From positions 62,001-126,000 of the forward strand of contig NZ_JARZHG010000026.1 of assembly GCF_029946505.1 (NCBI RefSeq): 64,000 nt of DNA. The letters are read 5' to 3'. Position 1 is the stretch's first letter. Every line of letters starts with the position of its first letter. A program made the position numbers and the translations under genes. Below the pieces are notes generated by a model that had not been told where the DNA came from, did no database searches, and was given only the letters and a program-made list of their open reading frames with translations. Below are positions 6,248 through 15,749 of the stretch, in pieces. This DNA is from Polyangium sp. y55x31 (GTDB lineage: Bacteria; Myxococcota_A; Polyangia; Polyangiales; Polyangiaceae).

Positions 6248-8479
6248 GTGAGCGCCGGCGATCCTCATACCCACCCGGAGGGAGAAACGTCCGCGCAGGC
6301 GCCTGCCGCGGCGCCCGTGCCCGCGCCCGCCCCGGCGCCCCGGACAAACCCTTTCCGCGCGGCCTATGCGTGGTGCCGCGAATACGTCCTGGGGTACGAT
6401 CCCGGGTTTTTCTGGGTCCTCGCTCCGTTCATCCTGCTCTGCATGGTGCTCTATACGCGGGCACCCACGACAAATTACATCTTCGACGAGCAGGAAGCGC
6501 TCCTCGCGAACCCGTACGTCAATGCGACCGGGGGCCTGCGCTACATCGACGCCATCTTCCGCGATTTCTGGGGTTTGCCGCCGGATCGCAGCGTCGGCTC
6601 CTACCGCCCCGTTCCCAATTTCCTCTGGCGCGCGCTCTGGGCCATCTCCAAGCAGCCCTTCTTCCACCACTTTTACAACGTCCTCTTCCACGCGGTGAAT
6701 GGCGCGCTCCTCTCGCTCGTGACTTTCCGGATCACGCGCAGGCGGGGCACGGCGTATCTCGCCGGCGCGATCTTCGTCTCCGCTGCCATTCTCACGGAGG
6801 CCGTGAGCGGCATCGTCGGCATCGCCGACGTCTTCGGCGGCATGGGCGCCCTGCTCGCCGTGCTCGCGCTCGCGCTGCCGGGCTGGCTCATGCCCGCGGG
6901 TGTCTTTTTCGCGCTCCTCTTCGGCCTCTTCAGCAAGGAGAGCGCCGTCGTCTGCGTCCCGCTCGTCCCGTTCGCCGCGCTCGTCTTCGCGCCGCACTTC
7001 CACCCCGAGCGACCGGCGCGGATCCTCCGCACCACGGCCGCGCTCGTCGCCTCCGCCTTTGCGTTCGTCCTGTACGTCGAGCTGCGCAAACGTTGGTTCC
7101 CCTCGCCGACGGCGGCCGAGCTGCTCGAACCCTTGCCCGAAGGCGCCTCGGCCCTTTCACGGGCCGCGCGCGCCTTCCTCCTGTGGTTCCACCAGGCGCC
7201 GCTGCCCAAGGATCCGCTGAACAATCCCCTCGCCGAGATCGATTTCCCGCACCGCGTCGCCGGCGCGCTCCGCGTGTACTTTCGTGGCCTCGTGCAGGTC
7301 GTTTTCCCGCGCACCCTGAGCGGCGATTATTCGTTCCCGCAGGAACCCGCACCCGAACGCCTGGTTTTCCCCGAGAGCGTGCTCGGCGCCCTTTTCCTGA
7401 TCGGCCCGCCCCTCGCGGGCATTGGGGCGTGGATCGTCGGCGTCGTCCGGGAACGCGCGGCGCGCAAGGAAATCGTTCGGCTCGGGCTCGCGGGAACACC
7501 CGAACCGGGCCGTCCTCGGCTCGCGGTCGTCGCGGCCGTCCTCTTCGCGCTCGCGCCCGCGCTCGTCGCCGTCGAGGTCTTTTACCTCCGTCCGCGCGGG
7601 ATCTCGCTCACCTTGCGCGGGTTTTCCTGGGCCATCCTCGCCGTGCCCATCTTCGCGATTTCGCTCGGCCTCTTCGCCGATTGCACGCGCGGCGTGGTCC
7701 CGCCCGACGCGCCGGAGGCTCCACGTCCGTTCGGGCGCGCGGGGCTCGCGCTCGTCGCGGTGGGCCTGGTTTGGCTCGTCGTGAGTTATTTCCCGCACTC
7801 GAACATCCCGGTTGTCCTGCCGACCGTGCGTGCCGAGCGATTCTGGTATTTCCCGGTCATCGGCACCTCGTTCGTGCTCGCCGTCGCGTTCGCGGCCGCG
7901 CACGAGCGCCTCTCGAAGCGCCCGCGCTTCCGCTTCGTGGTCCCGGCCGTCTTCCTCGCCTTCTTCGTGTTCCAGTGCGTCAAGGCCTATGCGCACGCCA
8001 TGGATTACCGCTCCGACCTCACGTTCTGGGAGGCGACGAAGGACGCGGTGCCGATGTCGGCGAAGGCGCACCTCAATTTTTCGGTGATGAAGGGCGCGCG
8101 TGGGGACATGGAGACGCGCCTCGCGGAGAGCCGGAAGGCGCTCGAGCTCGCGCCGAAATGGGCGATGGCGCACGTGTACACCGGCGACACGCTCTGCCGC
8201 ATGCACCGCCCGGACGAGGCGTGGCCCCATTACGAGGTCGGCTTCGGCGAGGGCCCGAACGAGATCGGGCTCATCGCGCTCGGGCTCCAGTGCCTCTATG
8301 ACGAGAAAAAGCTGAAGGAGCACGAGGACGCCCTGCGCACGCTCGCGGAGGAGCACCCCGGGACGTGGCTCGCGTACCTCGCGGTCGACACGCTCGACAA
8401 CGGCGAGAAGCACGGCGGCGTCGATCCGAAGCATCGCCCGCGGTCCTATAACGAGGGGCCCAAAGACAACGCGGAGTAA
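6248..8479 (+). CDS. TMTC-like polytopic membrane glycosyltransferase with C-terminal TPRs
   Basis: The 743-residue product starts at a GTG 1 nt after the SDR stop. After an Ala/Pro-rich cytoplasmic stretch come about ten hydrophobic helices. The first large loop carries FDEQEALLANPYV and a YRPVPNFLWR motif, followed by HHFYNVLFHAVN. This arrangement is that of the TMTC/GT-C superfamily, in which an acidic pair in loop 1 acts with a polyprenyl-phosphate sugar donor. The last ~150 residues form tetratricopeptide-like helices (SAKAHLNFSVMKGARG onward). The likely role is transfer of a sugar to exported protein or surface polymer; donor and acceptor are unknown. A terminator follows. Confidence 0.75.
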   Translation: MSAGDPHTHPEGETSAQAPAAAPVPAPAPAPRTNPFRAAYAWCREYVLGYDPGFFWVLAPFILLCMVLYTRAPTTNYIFDEQEALLANPYVNATGGLRYIDAIFRDFWGLPPDRSVGSYRPVPNFLWRALWAISKQPFFHHFYNVLFHAVNGALLSLVTFRITRRRGTAYLAGAIFVSAAILTEAVSGIVGIADVFGGMGALLAVLALALPGWLMPAGVFFALLFGLFSKESAVVCVPLVPFAALVFAPHFHPERPARILRTTAALVASAFAFVLYVELRKRWFPSPTAAELLEPLPEGASALSRAARAFLLWFHQAPLPKDPLNNPLAEIDFPHRVAGALRVYFRGLVQVVFPRTLSGDYSFPQEPAPERLVFPESVLGALFLIGPPLAGIGAWIVGVVRERAARKEIVRLGLAGTPEPGRPRLAVVAAVLFALAPALVAVEVFYLRPRGISLTLRGFSWAILAVPIFAISLGLFADCTRGVVPPDAPEAPRPFGRAGLALVAVGLVWLVVSYFPHSNIPVVLPTVRAERFWYFPVIGTSFVLAVAFAAAHERLSKRPRFRFVVPAVFLAFFVFQCVKAYAHAMDYRSDLTFWEATKDAVPMSAKAHLNFSVMKGARGDMETRLAESRKALELAPKWAMAHVYTGDTLCRMHRPDEAWPHYEVGFGEGPNEIGLIALGLQCLYDEKKLKEHEDALRTLAEEHPGTWLAYLAVDTLDNGEKHGGVDPKHRPRSYNEGPKDNAE

Positions 8480-8501
8480 CCTGCGGACTCTTCGAAAAGA
8501 G

Positions 8502-8535
8502 AAACCCCGCCTCGGTTCGCCGAGGCGGGGTTTTT
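8502..8535. terminator. Bidirectional terminator with TTCG tetraloop
   Basis: A perfect 11-bp GC stem (8505-8515 with 8520-8530), extended by AAA/TTT to 14 bp, encloses a TTCG loop and is followed by T5. A residues on the left flank allow it to serve the convergent metalloprotease gene as well. Confidence 0.92.
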
Positions 8536-8562
8536 CGTGTTCACCCGGCGTTCAGGCCGAGA

Positions 8563-9477
8563 TCACTTGCCCTTGCGGTACGTGTCCCACATGGTCTTCA
8601 TGCGCTGGCTCTGGCCCTCGGTGAAGTGGTCCATGCAGTCGTCGTCGGTGTAGTCCATGAAGTTCTTGATCGGGTCGACGCCCGCCGTGGAGCAGGTGTC
8701 GCGGCCCGTCGGGCAGCCGTAAGCCGCCGACTTCTCGGCCGGCGTGTCGGAGACGTAATCGTTCGTCTTCTGGCAGGCGCCCTGGAACGTGTGATAGAGG
8801 CCCATCCAGTGGCCGACCTCGTGCGTGCCCGTGTCGCCGAGGTTGTACGGCGCCGCGGTGCCGCCGGGGACCGACGTGTAGAGGAGGACGACGCCGTCAT
8901 CCTTCGGGTTGCCCGTGTAGCTCGAGGGGAACGTCGCCCAGCCGAGGAGGCCGCCGCCCGGGTTCGAGCTGTAGATGTTGAGGTCGTCCGCCGAGCCCTG
9001 GCGGAGCGCCGTCTTCATGTTCTTCTCCGCTGTCGTGCCCGGGCCGGCCGTGTACCACGTGCTGTTCGTCGTGCGGTCGACGCTCACGAGGTTGAACGAC
9101 ACGCCCCAGGGCGCGTACGCGGCATTGAGGACCTTGATCTGGTCGTCGATCTGGCTCTGCGGGATATCGCCGTTCGAGAGGCCCGTGCCCTTGTTGATGA
9201 CGTGCCAGTAGACGGGGATGACCGCGCCGACGGAGATGTTGAGGTTGTCCTTCCACGGGGCGAGCTGCTCGAACTCGGCTTCGAGCTTGGCCGCCTCCTC
9301 CATCGTCAGCTCCTTCGTGCCGCAGGTGCGCACGACGGGCACGCCGGCGGCTTCCGTCTCGCCGCCGACATCCACGCCCTCGCCGATCTCGGTCGAGTCG
9401 GCGCTGCAGCCCGCGCCGAGCAGCGCAAAGGTGGAGAAGAGACCCCCGAGAACGACCGTGTAGTGAAGCTTGCGCAT
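8563..9477 (-). CDS. M43 (pappalysin-like) zinc metalloprotease lipoprotein
   Basis: The 304-residue product begins at the ATG at 9477, which has AGGAGA nicely spaced upstream; a longer upstream frame would bury the signal peptide. The leader ends in the lipobox LLGAGC. The zinc site [11 protein letters not shown] (~219-229) has the HExxHxxGxxH metzincin form, followed by a Cys-rich region and a Met-turn FMDY (~275), as in family M43B. Close relatives are cytophagalysin-type secreted proteases. The signal and lipobox suggest anchoring to the outer membrane and hydrolysis of extracellular protein, which fits a predatory or saprophytic lifestyle. It has its own upstream region of ~370 nt. Confidence 0.88.
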   Translation of the reverse strand: MRKLHYTVVLGGLFSTFALLGAGCSADSTEIGEGVDVGGETEAAGVPVVRTCGTKELTMEEAAKLEAEFEQLAPWKDNLNISVGAVIPVYWHVINKGTGLSNGDIPQSQIDDQIKVLNAAYAPWGVSFNLVSVDRTTNSTWYTAGPGTTAEKNMKTALRQGSADDLNIYSSNPGGGLLGWATFPSSYTGNPKDDGVVLLYTSVPGGTAAPYNLGDTGTHEVGHWMGLYHTFQGACQKTNDYVSDTPAEKSAAYGCPTGRDTCSTAGVDPIKNFMDYTDDDCMDHFTEGQSQRMKTMWDTYRKGK

Positions 9478-9849
9478 GCGGTTCTCCTTTGGTTGTCGGA
9501 AAAAAAGGACCGACGCAATGTACAGGGTGCGCCCCGTTTTATTCAAGTGAAATCGAATCAAAATCGACGTCAGACGGGACGCGTAATGACCCGGATTGGT
9601 ATCAATAGTAATTTGGTTGCAAGAATATGAAGCGGCGCGTTCACGCGGTGGAGCCTACGTCCGCCTGGGGCGGGACGTGTAAATATCCGAAGCCGTGGAC
9701 AATTTGGTCCCGTTTTGACAATCGTCACGCCGCCGTCGTGGGTCAAGTCACAGGCTTCTAGGTGCAAATGCAATCGAGTTACGTTCGATTGCGAGCCAGT
9801 GACGCGACGGCCATCAGCCTGTGGTCATTCGTATGACCACGGCATTCAA
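9478..9849. other. Intergenic region with 8-bp palindromic hairpin at 9821-9840
   Basis: These 372 nt hold no convincing gene. The part next to the protease is relatively AT-rich and probably contains its promoter, though no clear -35/-10 pair stands out. Ten nt beyond the HutF-like stop, a perfect 8-bp stem (GTGGTCAT at 9821-9828, ATGACCAC at 9833-9840) encloses TCGT. It lacks a T-tract, so it is either an imperfect terminator for the HutF-like gene or a regulator site. Confidence 0.5.
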
Positions 9850-11037
9850 TCAATGGTGGCGGAATATTCCAGCGTTGGCGCTGTACACGACGGCGTCGAG
9901 CCGATGTTCCCGACGCACGAGCAGAAGCTCCGGGGCCTCGAGGTCGACCTCGATCTCGCCCCCCGCATCCGAAAATCCACACGCCCGCGCCCCGAGCTCG
10001 GAGCCGATTCGCCAGAGCTCCTCCGCCGGCGTCCGCCCGCCCCCGTCCTTGCCGCGCAGCGTGATGCGTTTCCCCGTGCGCAGACGCTCGCCGAGATCCA
10101 CGCAGCGCAGATCCTCGAGCGGCGCCGTCATGACGTGGCTGTCGATCCCCGTGCAAAGCAGGGCGCCCGCGCCGACGAGCGCCGTGACGTCCGGCAGCCC
10201 GTCGCCGAGATCCCGCTCCGTCGTCGGGCACAAACAAACGAACGCGCCCGCCTCGCCGAGGAGCCGCGCCTCGTGCGGCAAAAGGTGCGTCGCGTGTACG
10301 GCCACGAAGCGCGGCGAGAGCACGCCGCGATCGGCGAGGAGCTCCACGGACCGTTTCCCCGTCTCCGCGAGGCATGCCGCGATCTCCGCGGGCTGCTCGG
10401 CCACGTGCGCGTGCAGCATCATCCCCCGCGCCTCGGCGAACGCCGCAATCGGGCCGAGCCAATCGGGCGGGACCGCGCGCACGCTGTGCGGCGCGACGCC
10501 GATCCGCACGTCCGGATCCTGCGCCCATCGCGCGGCGAGCGTCTCGACGTCGGCGAGCGAGCGATCGAGGTCCGCATCGGAAAACCTGCGTTGCGCGCCC
10601 TCGGGAGGCCGCCCCGCGCCCGCGCGCGTGTAGATGACGCGGAGCAGCGCGATGCGCAGGCCCTCGGCCTTCGCCGCGCGGATCACCTGATCGGCGAGGA
10701 CCGTGCGATCCTCGTACGGCGCGCCGCCCGGCTGGTGATGCACGTAGTGGAACTCGCCCACGGTGCGCACGCCGGCGCGGTAGAGCTCGCGATACGCCAC
10801 GCGCGCGATCGCGTGGATGCTCTCCGGCGTGAGCGTGTCCGCGAGCGCGTACATCGACGTCCGCCAGGACCAGAAATCGTCCGTGGCCGTAGGGCCGGGG
10901 GTCTGGGGGCGTAGCTCGGCTTGTCCGAGCGTAGCCCCCAGCGGTGGAGTGGGTCGTTGCGCGTCGCCCCGCATCGCGCGCTGGAAGGCGTGGGAATGCG
11001 CGGTCGCAAGGGCGGGCAGGAAAAACGTCTCGTTCAT
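9850..11037 (-). CDS. hutF: HutF-like formimidoylglutamate deiminase (amidohydrolase), N-terminally short
   Basis: This 395-residue amidohydrolase retains the metal ligands and catalytic residues of the family: HSH (14-16), GEFHYVHHQ, HAHVAEQ, HATHL and GIDSH. HAHVAEQ followed by CLAETGKR closely matches HutF, which converts N-formimidoyl-glutamate to N-formyl-glutamate in histidine degradation. Typical HutF has ~450 residues. Here the protein begins almost at the HSH strand, so the usual N-terminal beta-sandwich segment is missing. No other hut genes are in view. The ATG at 11037 has GAGG upstream. It lies 35 nt after the transferase gene on the same strand and may be cotranscribed. A related aminohydrolase role cannot be excluded. 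Confidence 0.72.
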   Translation of the reverse strand: MNETFFLPALATAHSHAFQRAMRGDAQRPTPPLGATLGQAELRPQTPGPTATDDFWSWRTSMYALADTLTPESIHAIARVAYRELYRAGVRTVGEFHYVHHQPGGAPYEDRTVLADQVIRAAKAEGLRIALLRVIYTRAGAGRPPEGAQRRFSDADLDRSLADVETLAARWAQDPDVRIGVAPHSVRAVPPDWLGPIAAFAEARGMMLHAHVAEQPAEIAACLAETGKRSVELLADRGVLSPRFVAVHATHLLPHEARLLGEAGAFVCLCPTTERDLGDGLPDVTALVGAGALLCTGIDSHVMTAPLEDLRCVDLGERLRTGKRITLRGKDGGGRTPAEELWRIGSELGARACGFSDAGGEIEVDLEAPELLLVRREHRLDAVVYSANAGIFRHH

Positions 11038-11072
11038 GAGCGCCTCGTCGTGAACGTCACGCGCGCCGCGAT

Positions 11073-13073
11073 TCACTTGCCCCAGTTGACCTTGGGGCGT
11101 CCCGGCGGGGTGGCGTTCGGCATCACATGGTAGAGCGCGCGGGCGAAGAGCGGCAGCGATCCACACGCGGCCTCGCCGAGGTTCTTCTCCTCGTCGGGAT
11201 CGGTGCGCAGATCGAAGCAGTGGTACTCGCCGTCCCACTCGCGCGCCTGCACCTTGAGCGGACCCTGCATTGCGCCCCAGTTGCGGAACGCGCACTCCCA
11301 CACGCCCGTGCAATTCGTGAGCGGCACGGGCTCGATCGTGCGCTCGGGCCGCGTGAGCGGGTGGCCGATCATGCGGCGCCGGAAAGGCACGAGCGCAGGG
11401 TCGTCCCAGAGGCCGAAGAGATCGAGGAACGTGGGCGCGAGATCGAGGTGATAGACGTACGCGTGCTCGGCGGCGCGGATGCTCGCCTCTTCTTCCGGCG
11501 CGAGCGTGCCCTCGGGCGCGTCGATCCACGTCGGCACGCGGATCTCCTCTTCGTAGAGCGAGCTCGTGTGCCCCATCTGCCAGTGCTCGCGGAACGACTC
11601 GCCGTGATCGGACGTGTACACGATGACCGTGCGCGCGCCCTTGTCGCTCCCGCGCACGTGCCGGAGCAGCTTGCCCACGGCCTTGTCCGACAGGTACACG
11701 ACGTTCTTGTAGTAGTTCAGGAACTGGTCGTTGAGCTCGGGCGCGTTCTTGAAGGCCGCCGGCTGGAACGGCGCGTCTTTCTCGTCGTAGACGTAGGGAT
11801 AGTGCACGTTCGAGTAGTGCACGACGGCGAAGAAGGGCTCTTCGAGCTCGCCGAACTCCTCGAGCACGCGCTCGGTGAGCAGCGAGTCGTAAGCGCCCGC
11901 GTCGAGGTCGGCCATCGTGTCGAGGTGCGTCGCGACGGCGAAGTGGCTCGCGGGGATGTCCTGTACGTAGAGGCGCGCGTTGCCGAAGATGAGGTTCTGG
12001 CTCGTCCAGTACGCGGTGTCCCAGCCCGCCGCGGCCGCGTACTCCCAGAGCAGCGGCACCGAGTGCAGGACGGCGCGCGGCTCGGTCGGGCGCACGCCGG
12101 ACCAGATGTTCGAGATGGAGATCGCCGTGGTCGAGTCGTGCGCGTGCATCTCGTGCAGGGGCATGCGATTCGGCACGGCCTCGTTCGAGAAGGGCGTGGC
12201 GCAGTCGCCCGCGGGGTCGTAGGCGACGCACGTGACGTCGGCGCGCTGGCTCTCCTGGAGCACGAGCAGCACGTTGCGCGGCCGCTTCGGGCGCGAGGAG
12301 AGCTTGGGCACGGGCTCGGGGCGCCTGCGTTCGACGCGCAGATCGGGCGAGTCGTTCGTGATGTCGAGGTTCTCCTTCACCATCGCGGTGACGCCGTGGA
12401 AGTAGAGGAGATCCGGCGGCGACGACATGACGACGCGGTAGCTGACGGGCGTCTTCACCGCGAGGACGAGCACGGCCGGGACGAGGATCGGCGCGACGAG
12501 GCGCGGGATCCTACGAGGTCGTACGAATCGACGCGCGAAGGCGAGCATCCCGATCGAGGCCGCGATCGCGAGCAGGACCTCGAAGAGCAGGGCCGGGCGC
12601 GTGAGCGGGAGGTAGCCGTAGAGCGAGTCCGCGACGGACTTCGAATGGATCTGCCCGTCGAGCGTGAGGTACGTGTTCCACTGCCTGTGGAAGGCGCCCT
12701 CGATGCCGAGCGCGACCGAGAAGAGCAGGACGAAGAGCCCGCCCACGGCGGTACGGAAGATCCCGCGCGCGCGCGCCGCCACGTAGAGCAGGACGGCCCA
12801 GAAAACGAAGCTCTCGAAGAGGCCCCCGAGGTAGCCGAGCCGATGCCATCGATCGAGCCGCAGGAGGTGATCGTGCCGGCGCAAGAGATCTGTGACGAGC
12901 ACCCAGAGCATCGGCGTGACGAGCGCCAGAAACCCGATCCACCTGCGCCGCCGACGAAGCCGCTTGCGCCGCTGCCCCGCGGGTCCGAGCGCTCGCTTCG
13001 TCTTGCGTTTGCCGGGGTTCGTCGTCGCCGTGGTCGCGGCGGGCCCAGGGCTTCCTTCCGTCACTTCACTCAC
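11073..13073 (-). CDS. Membrane-anchored sulfatase/LTA-synthase-like transferase (paralogue 2)
   Basis: The 666-residue product starts at a GTG. After a basic N-terminus (~residues 15-45, KRKTKRALG type) about five membrane helices occupy residues ~45-210. The rest is a periplasmic alkaline-phosphatase-superfamily domain: VLLVLQESQRAD carries the first metal acid, DSTTAISISNIW the probable Thr nucleophile, and TSDHGESFREHWQMGHT the distal metal site. This is the layout of phosphoethanolamine transferases and lipoteichoic-acid synthases. The probable role is moving a phospho-head group from a lipid to an envelope acceptor. It is 13 nt after a clear paralogue, and the pair is probably an operon. 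Confidence 0.82.
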   Translation of the reverse strand: MSEVTEGSPGPAATTATTNPGKRKTKRALGPAGQRRKRLRRRRRWIGFLALVTPMLWVLVTDLLRRHDHLLRLDRWHRLGYLGGLFESFVFWAVLLYVAARARGIFRTAVGGLFVLLFSVALGIEGAFHRQWNTYLTLDGQIHSKSVADSLYGYLPLTRPALLFEVLLAIAASIGMLAFARRFVRPRRIPRLVAPILVPAVLVLAVKTPVSYRVVMSSPPDLLYFHGVTAMVKENLDITNDSPDLRVERRRPEPVPKLSSRPKRPRNVLLVLQESQRADVTCVAYDPAGDCATPFSNEAVPNRMPLHEMHAHDSTTAISISNIWSGVRPTEPRAVLHSVPLLWEYAAAAGWDTAYWTSQNLIFGNARLYVQDIPASHFAVATHLDTMADLDAGAYDSLLTERVLEEFGELEEPFFAVVHYSNVHYPYVYDEKDAPFQPAAFKNAPELNDQFLNYYKNVVYLSDKAVGKLLRHVRGSDKGARTVIVYTSDHGESFREHWQMGHTSSLYEEEIRVPTWIDAPEGTLAPEEEASIRAAEHAYVYHLDLAPTFLDLFGLWDDPALVPFRRRMIGHPLTRPERTIEPVPLTNCTGVWECAFRNWGAMQGPLKVQAREWDGEYHCFDLRTDPDEEKNLGEAACGSLPLFARALYHVMPNATPPGRPKVNWGK

Positions 13074-13086
13074 GTCTTTGATTCGT

Positions 13087-15060
13087 TCACTTCACGAGGC
13101 CCGGCAGCCCTCCGTGCAGGGCCTCCGCGCGCGCGGCCATGTCGCCGCACGCCGCCGCGCCGAGATCACGGAGCTCCTTCGGATCGGCGAGCACGTCGTA
13201 GCAATGCCACGCCGTGTCCCACTCGCGCGCTTCGAGCTTCAAGTTCCCTCGCATCATGCCCCAGTTGCGGAACGCGCAGCCCCACACGCCCGAGCAGTTC
13301 GTGAGCGGAACCGGCTCCGTCCGCTCGATCGGCCCGAGCAGGCTCTTGCCGATCATGGCGCCGTACCAGCGCGAGAAGCCCGCCTCACGCTCGAGGCCGA
13401 GCATGTCGAGGATCGTGGGCGTGAGGTCCGTGTGGAACAGGATGGACTCGCGGTGCGACGCGAGCGCGGCCGCCTCGACCTCGGTGAGCGTGCCCTCGGG
13501 CGCGTCGATCCAGGCCGGCACGTGGATCTCCTCGTCGAGCACCGCGCCCGTGTGCCCGAGCTGCCCGTGCTCGCGGAACGACTCGCCGTGGTCCGAGGTG
13601 AACACCACGATCGTGCGCTCGCCGAACGGCTGTTCCCGGACGAACCGCAGCATCTCGCCGATCGTGCGGTCCTGCAGGTGCACCGCGTCGAGGTAGTAGT
13701 TGCGGTACGCCTCGTTGTCCTCGGGCGCCTTGCTGTCCTGCGCGGGCTGGAACGGGGCGTGCTCGGGATCGATGCGGTAGGGGATGTGCGTGTTGCCGTA
13801 GTGGGCGACGGCGAAAAATGGCTCGCGCATCTCGCGGATGTCCTTGCGGATGCGCTCGGTGAGCAGCTCGTCGCGCGCGCCGAGATCCATGTCGGCGAGC
13901 GGATCGAGGTCGGTCGCGCCGGTCTGGTGCGAGGTCGGCAGGTCCTGCACGTAGAGGCGCGAGTTCGCGAACATCATGTGGTGGCTGGTCCAGTACGCCG
14001 TGTCGTACCCGGCCGCGTTCGCGTAATCGAAGAGCAGCGGATAGCCGTGCAGGTCCTCGCGCGAGGCCGTCGGCGGCAGGCCCGACCAGAGCACCGCGAG
14101 CGAGATCGCGGTGGTCGAGGCGTTCGAGCGCATCTGGAGCAGCGGGAAGCGCTTGCGCGCCGCAGCATTCGTCGCCGGTGAGAAGGGGCAATCGTCGGTC
14201 GGCGCCGTGCAGTGCGCGTCGGCGCGCACGCTCTCGGTGATGACGAAAAGGACGTTCGGACGCGTCACGCGCGCGCCGCTCGGGACCGCCGTCGCGCGCG
14301 GGAGCACCGGCTTCGTACGCAGCCCGGGGCGGACGTGCTCGGGCGGCCGGAGGCCGGTGATCTGCTTGATCACGCCGCCCATCGCGTGCAGGTAGATCAC
14401 GTCCGGCGTCGAGGCCTGCACGGTGCGGTAGGAGCAGGGGATCACGAAGCCGAAGACGATCGCGAGCGGCGCGAGGATCCGCGCCGCGCGGCCGCTGCGC
14501 GTCTGACGGGGGCGCACGAACCTGCGCGCCGCGACGACGAGCGCGGCGGCGCAGACGAGCGGCGGCGTGATCGCGGAGACGAGGTTCCCTCCGTCGGCGC
14601 GCAGGTGCCCGACGACGCTCTCCGAGAACGACGTCGCGAAGAGCAACGCGTCGAGGTTCACGTACGTCGAGTAGCAGCGCTGGAAGTAGATCTGGACGCC
14701 GAGCGTGACCGTCGCGAGGAGAATGAAGAGGGAGGCCGAGATCCAGCGAACGGCGCCGCGCCGCGAGGACGCGGAGTAGAGCAGGAGCCCCCAGAGCACG
14801 GCGCTCTCGACGAGCGCGCCGGCGTAACTCGCCACGTGCTTGCCGCGCAGATCGAGCAGACGTCCGCCGCGGATCCCGATGTCGACGGCGAGCACGAGCA
14901 CGACCGGGGCGAGGAGCACGAGCCAGGCGATGCAGCGCCGCGCGCGGGCCAGGCGCCGAAGCTTCTGGCTCTTCGGCGCGAGGGACGCGGGCTCGCTCGT
15001 CCGGGCGCCTTCCGCGCTGGGATCGAGGGGGTAGTTCGTCGCGGACACAGAGGTCGCCAT
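13087..15060 (-). CDS. Membrane-anchored sulfatase/LTA-synthase-like transferase (paralogue 1)
   Basis: The 657-residue product from the ATG at 15060 has the same architecture as the next gene: a cytoplasmic basic stretch, about five TM helices, then a periplasmic sulfatase-fold domain. Active-site segments are VLFVITESVRAD, NASTTAISLAVLWSG (Thr nucleophile candidate) and TSDHGESFREHGQLGHT. Long identical blocks with the downstream paralogue (RLYVQDLPTSH-like, VHLQDRTIGEML) indicate gene duplication. The start is uncertain: an in-frame ATG at about 15099 would add 13 residues, and neither has a strong ribosome-binding site. It is the first gene of the minus-strand group and is divergent from the RiPP-like locus. 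Confidence 0.82.
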   Translation of the reverse strand: MATSVSATNYPLDPSAEGARTSEPASLAPKSQKLRRLARARRCIAWLVLLAPVVLVLAVDIGIRGGRLLDLRGKHVASYAGALVESAVLWGLLLYSASSRRGAVRWISASLFILLATVTLGVQIYFQRCYSTYVNLDALLFATSFSESVVGHLRADGGNLVSAITPPLVCAAALVVAARRFVRPRQTRSGRAARILAPLAIVFGFVIPCSYRTVQASTPDVIYLHAMGGVIKQITGLRPPEHVRPGLRTKPVLPRATAVPSGARVTRPNVLFVITESVRADAHCTAPTDDCPFSPATNAAARKRFPLLQMRSNASTTAISLAVLWSGLPPTASREDLHGYPLLFDYANAAGYDTAYWTSHHMMFANSRLYVQDLPTSHQTGATDLDPLADMDLGARDELLTERIRKDIREMREPFFAVAHYGNTHIPYRIDPEHAPFQPAQDSKAPEDNEAYRNYYLDAVHLQDRTIGEMLRFVREQPFGERTIVVFTSDHGESFREHGQLGHTGAVLDEEIHVPAWIDAPEGTLTEVEAAALASHRESILFHTDLTPTILDMLGLEREAGFSRWYGAMIGKSLLGPIERTEPVPLTNCSGVWGCAFRNWGMMRGNLKLEAREWDTAWHCYDVLADPKELRDLGAAACGDMAARAEALHGGLPGLVK

Positions 15061-15524
15061 CTTAGCCCAGAACACGGCTCGGCGACGAGTTGGTGACATG
15101 ATCGTGTCGGGCGGCGGGGCAGAGCCGTGGTCGACCCTGGAGAACCGCGGCGGCGGGCGGCGTGAAATCCGCGCTTCCGGCGTGCGCCCTCGCACAGCCA
15201 TACCTGCGCCTCGCTCGCAAGAAAAATCGGTGACGCCGCGACGTTTCGTGAGGGCGGGGGCGCGCGTGCGCCGCGGCGTGGCAAAGGCCCCGCCCGGCCG
15301 AGGGACCGCAGGGGCGGATCCTCATTTCATTCCCGCGATTGCGCGTATTGCATTGCGCCGCGCGTCGCGTGCCTTTGCTATGACGATGAATGTCCGATGC
15401 GATTTTGGATTTATTCGTTGCGTATGCCGAAATGAAATGCAATGGTCGATATGGTTGATTGCGGCGACGCCGGCAGCCGCTTTCAGCGTGGCATCTCCCC
15501 ATCATTCCAGTCAGGAGGCATTCC
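15061..15524. promoter_or_regulatory. Divergent intergenic region upstream of the RiPP-like precursor
   Basis: About 460 nt lie between the transferase gene and the precursor. The part at ~15340-15480 is markedly richer in A/T than its surroundings, as expected for a promoter zone. I could not fix a convincing sigma-70 or sigma-54 motif. An AGGAGG at 15513-15518 is an ideal ribosome-binding site for the ATG at 15525. Open frames across this stretch look like chance GC-rich frames. Confidence 0.5.
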
Positions 15525-15713
15525 ATGGCTCTCAAGAAGCTCAGCGCCCTCTCGTCCGACGAGCGCAAGGCGGTCATCAACAGCCTGGTCCCGCAGCTCA
15601 GCGACGCCGAGCGCAGGGAGCTCTCGATGTCGGGCCGCCTCGCGGGCACGACCTCCGTGACCGAGGTCCCGGATTGGTCGATCAACTTCGGTTGCACGGT
15701 GAAGGAGCAGTGA
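15525..15713 (+). CDS. Candidate RiPP precursor peptide
   Basis: This 62-residue peptide is preceded by a consensus AGGAGG seven nt upstream. The N-terminal ~38 residues are charged and helix-prone (SSDERKAVINSL, LSDAERREL), like a leader bound by a peptide-recognition element. A Gly/Thr-containing hinge (GRLAGTTSVTEV) follows. The C-terminal part, from Asp50, contains Trp51, Phe55 and a single Cys57 (DWSINFGCTVKEQ), a plausible core. It has no signal peptide and no GG cleavage motif. It sits directly upstream of a radical SAM/SPASM enzyme gene and an M29-like gene. The identification rests on size, composition and context; I do not recognise a named precursor family. Confidence 0.7.
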   Translation: MALKKLSALSSDERKAVINSLVPQLSDAERRELSMSGRLAGTTSVTEVPDWSINFGCTVKEQ

Positions 15714-15749
15714 GCGAGGCGTAGACCGCCCGATCCGCTCCGCGAGGTC

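Noticed and set aside
15340-15480. Specific sigma-70 or sigma-54 promoter for the RiPP-like precursor
   Set aside because: The stretch is AT-richer than its surroundings, but no pair of boxes with acceptable spacing could be defended.
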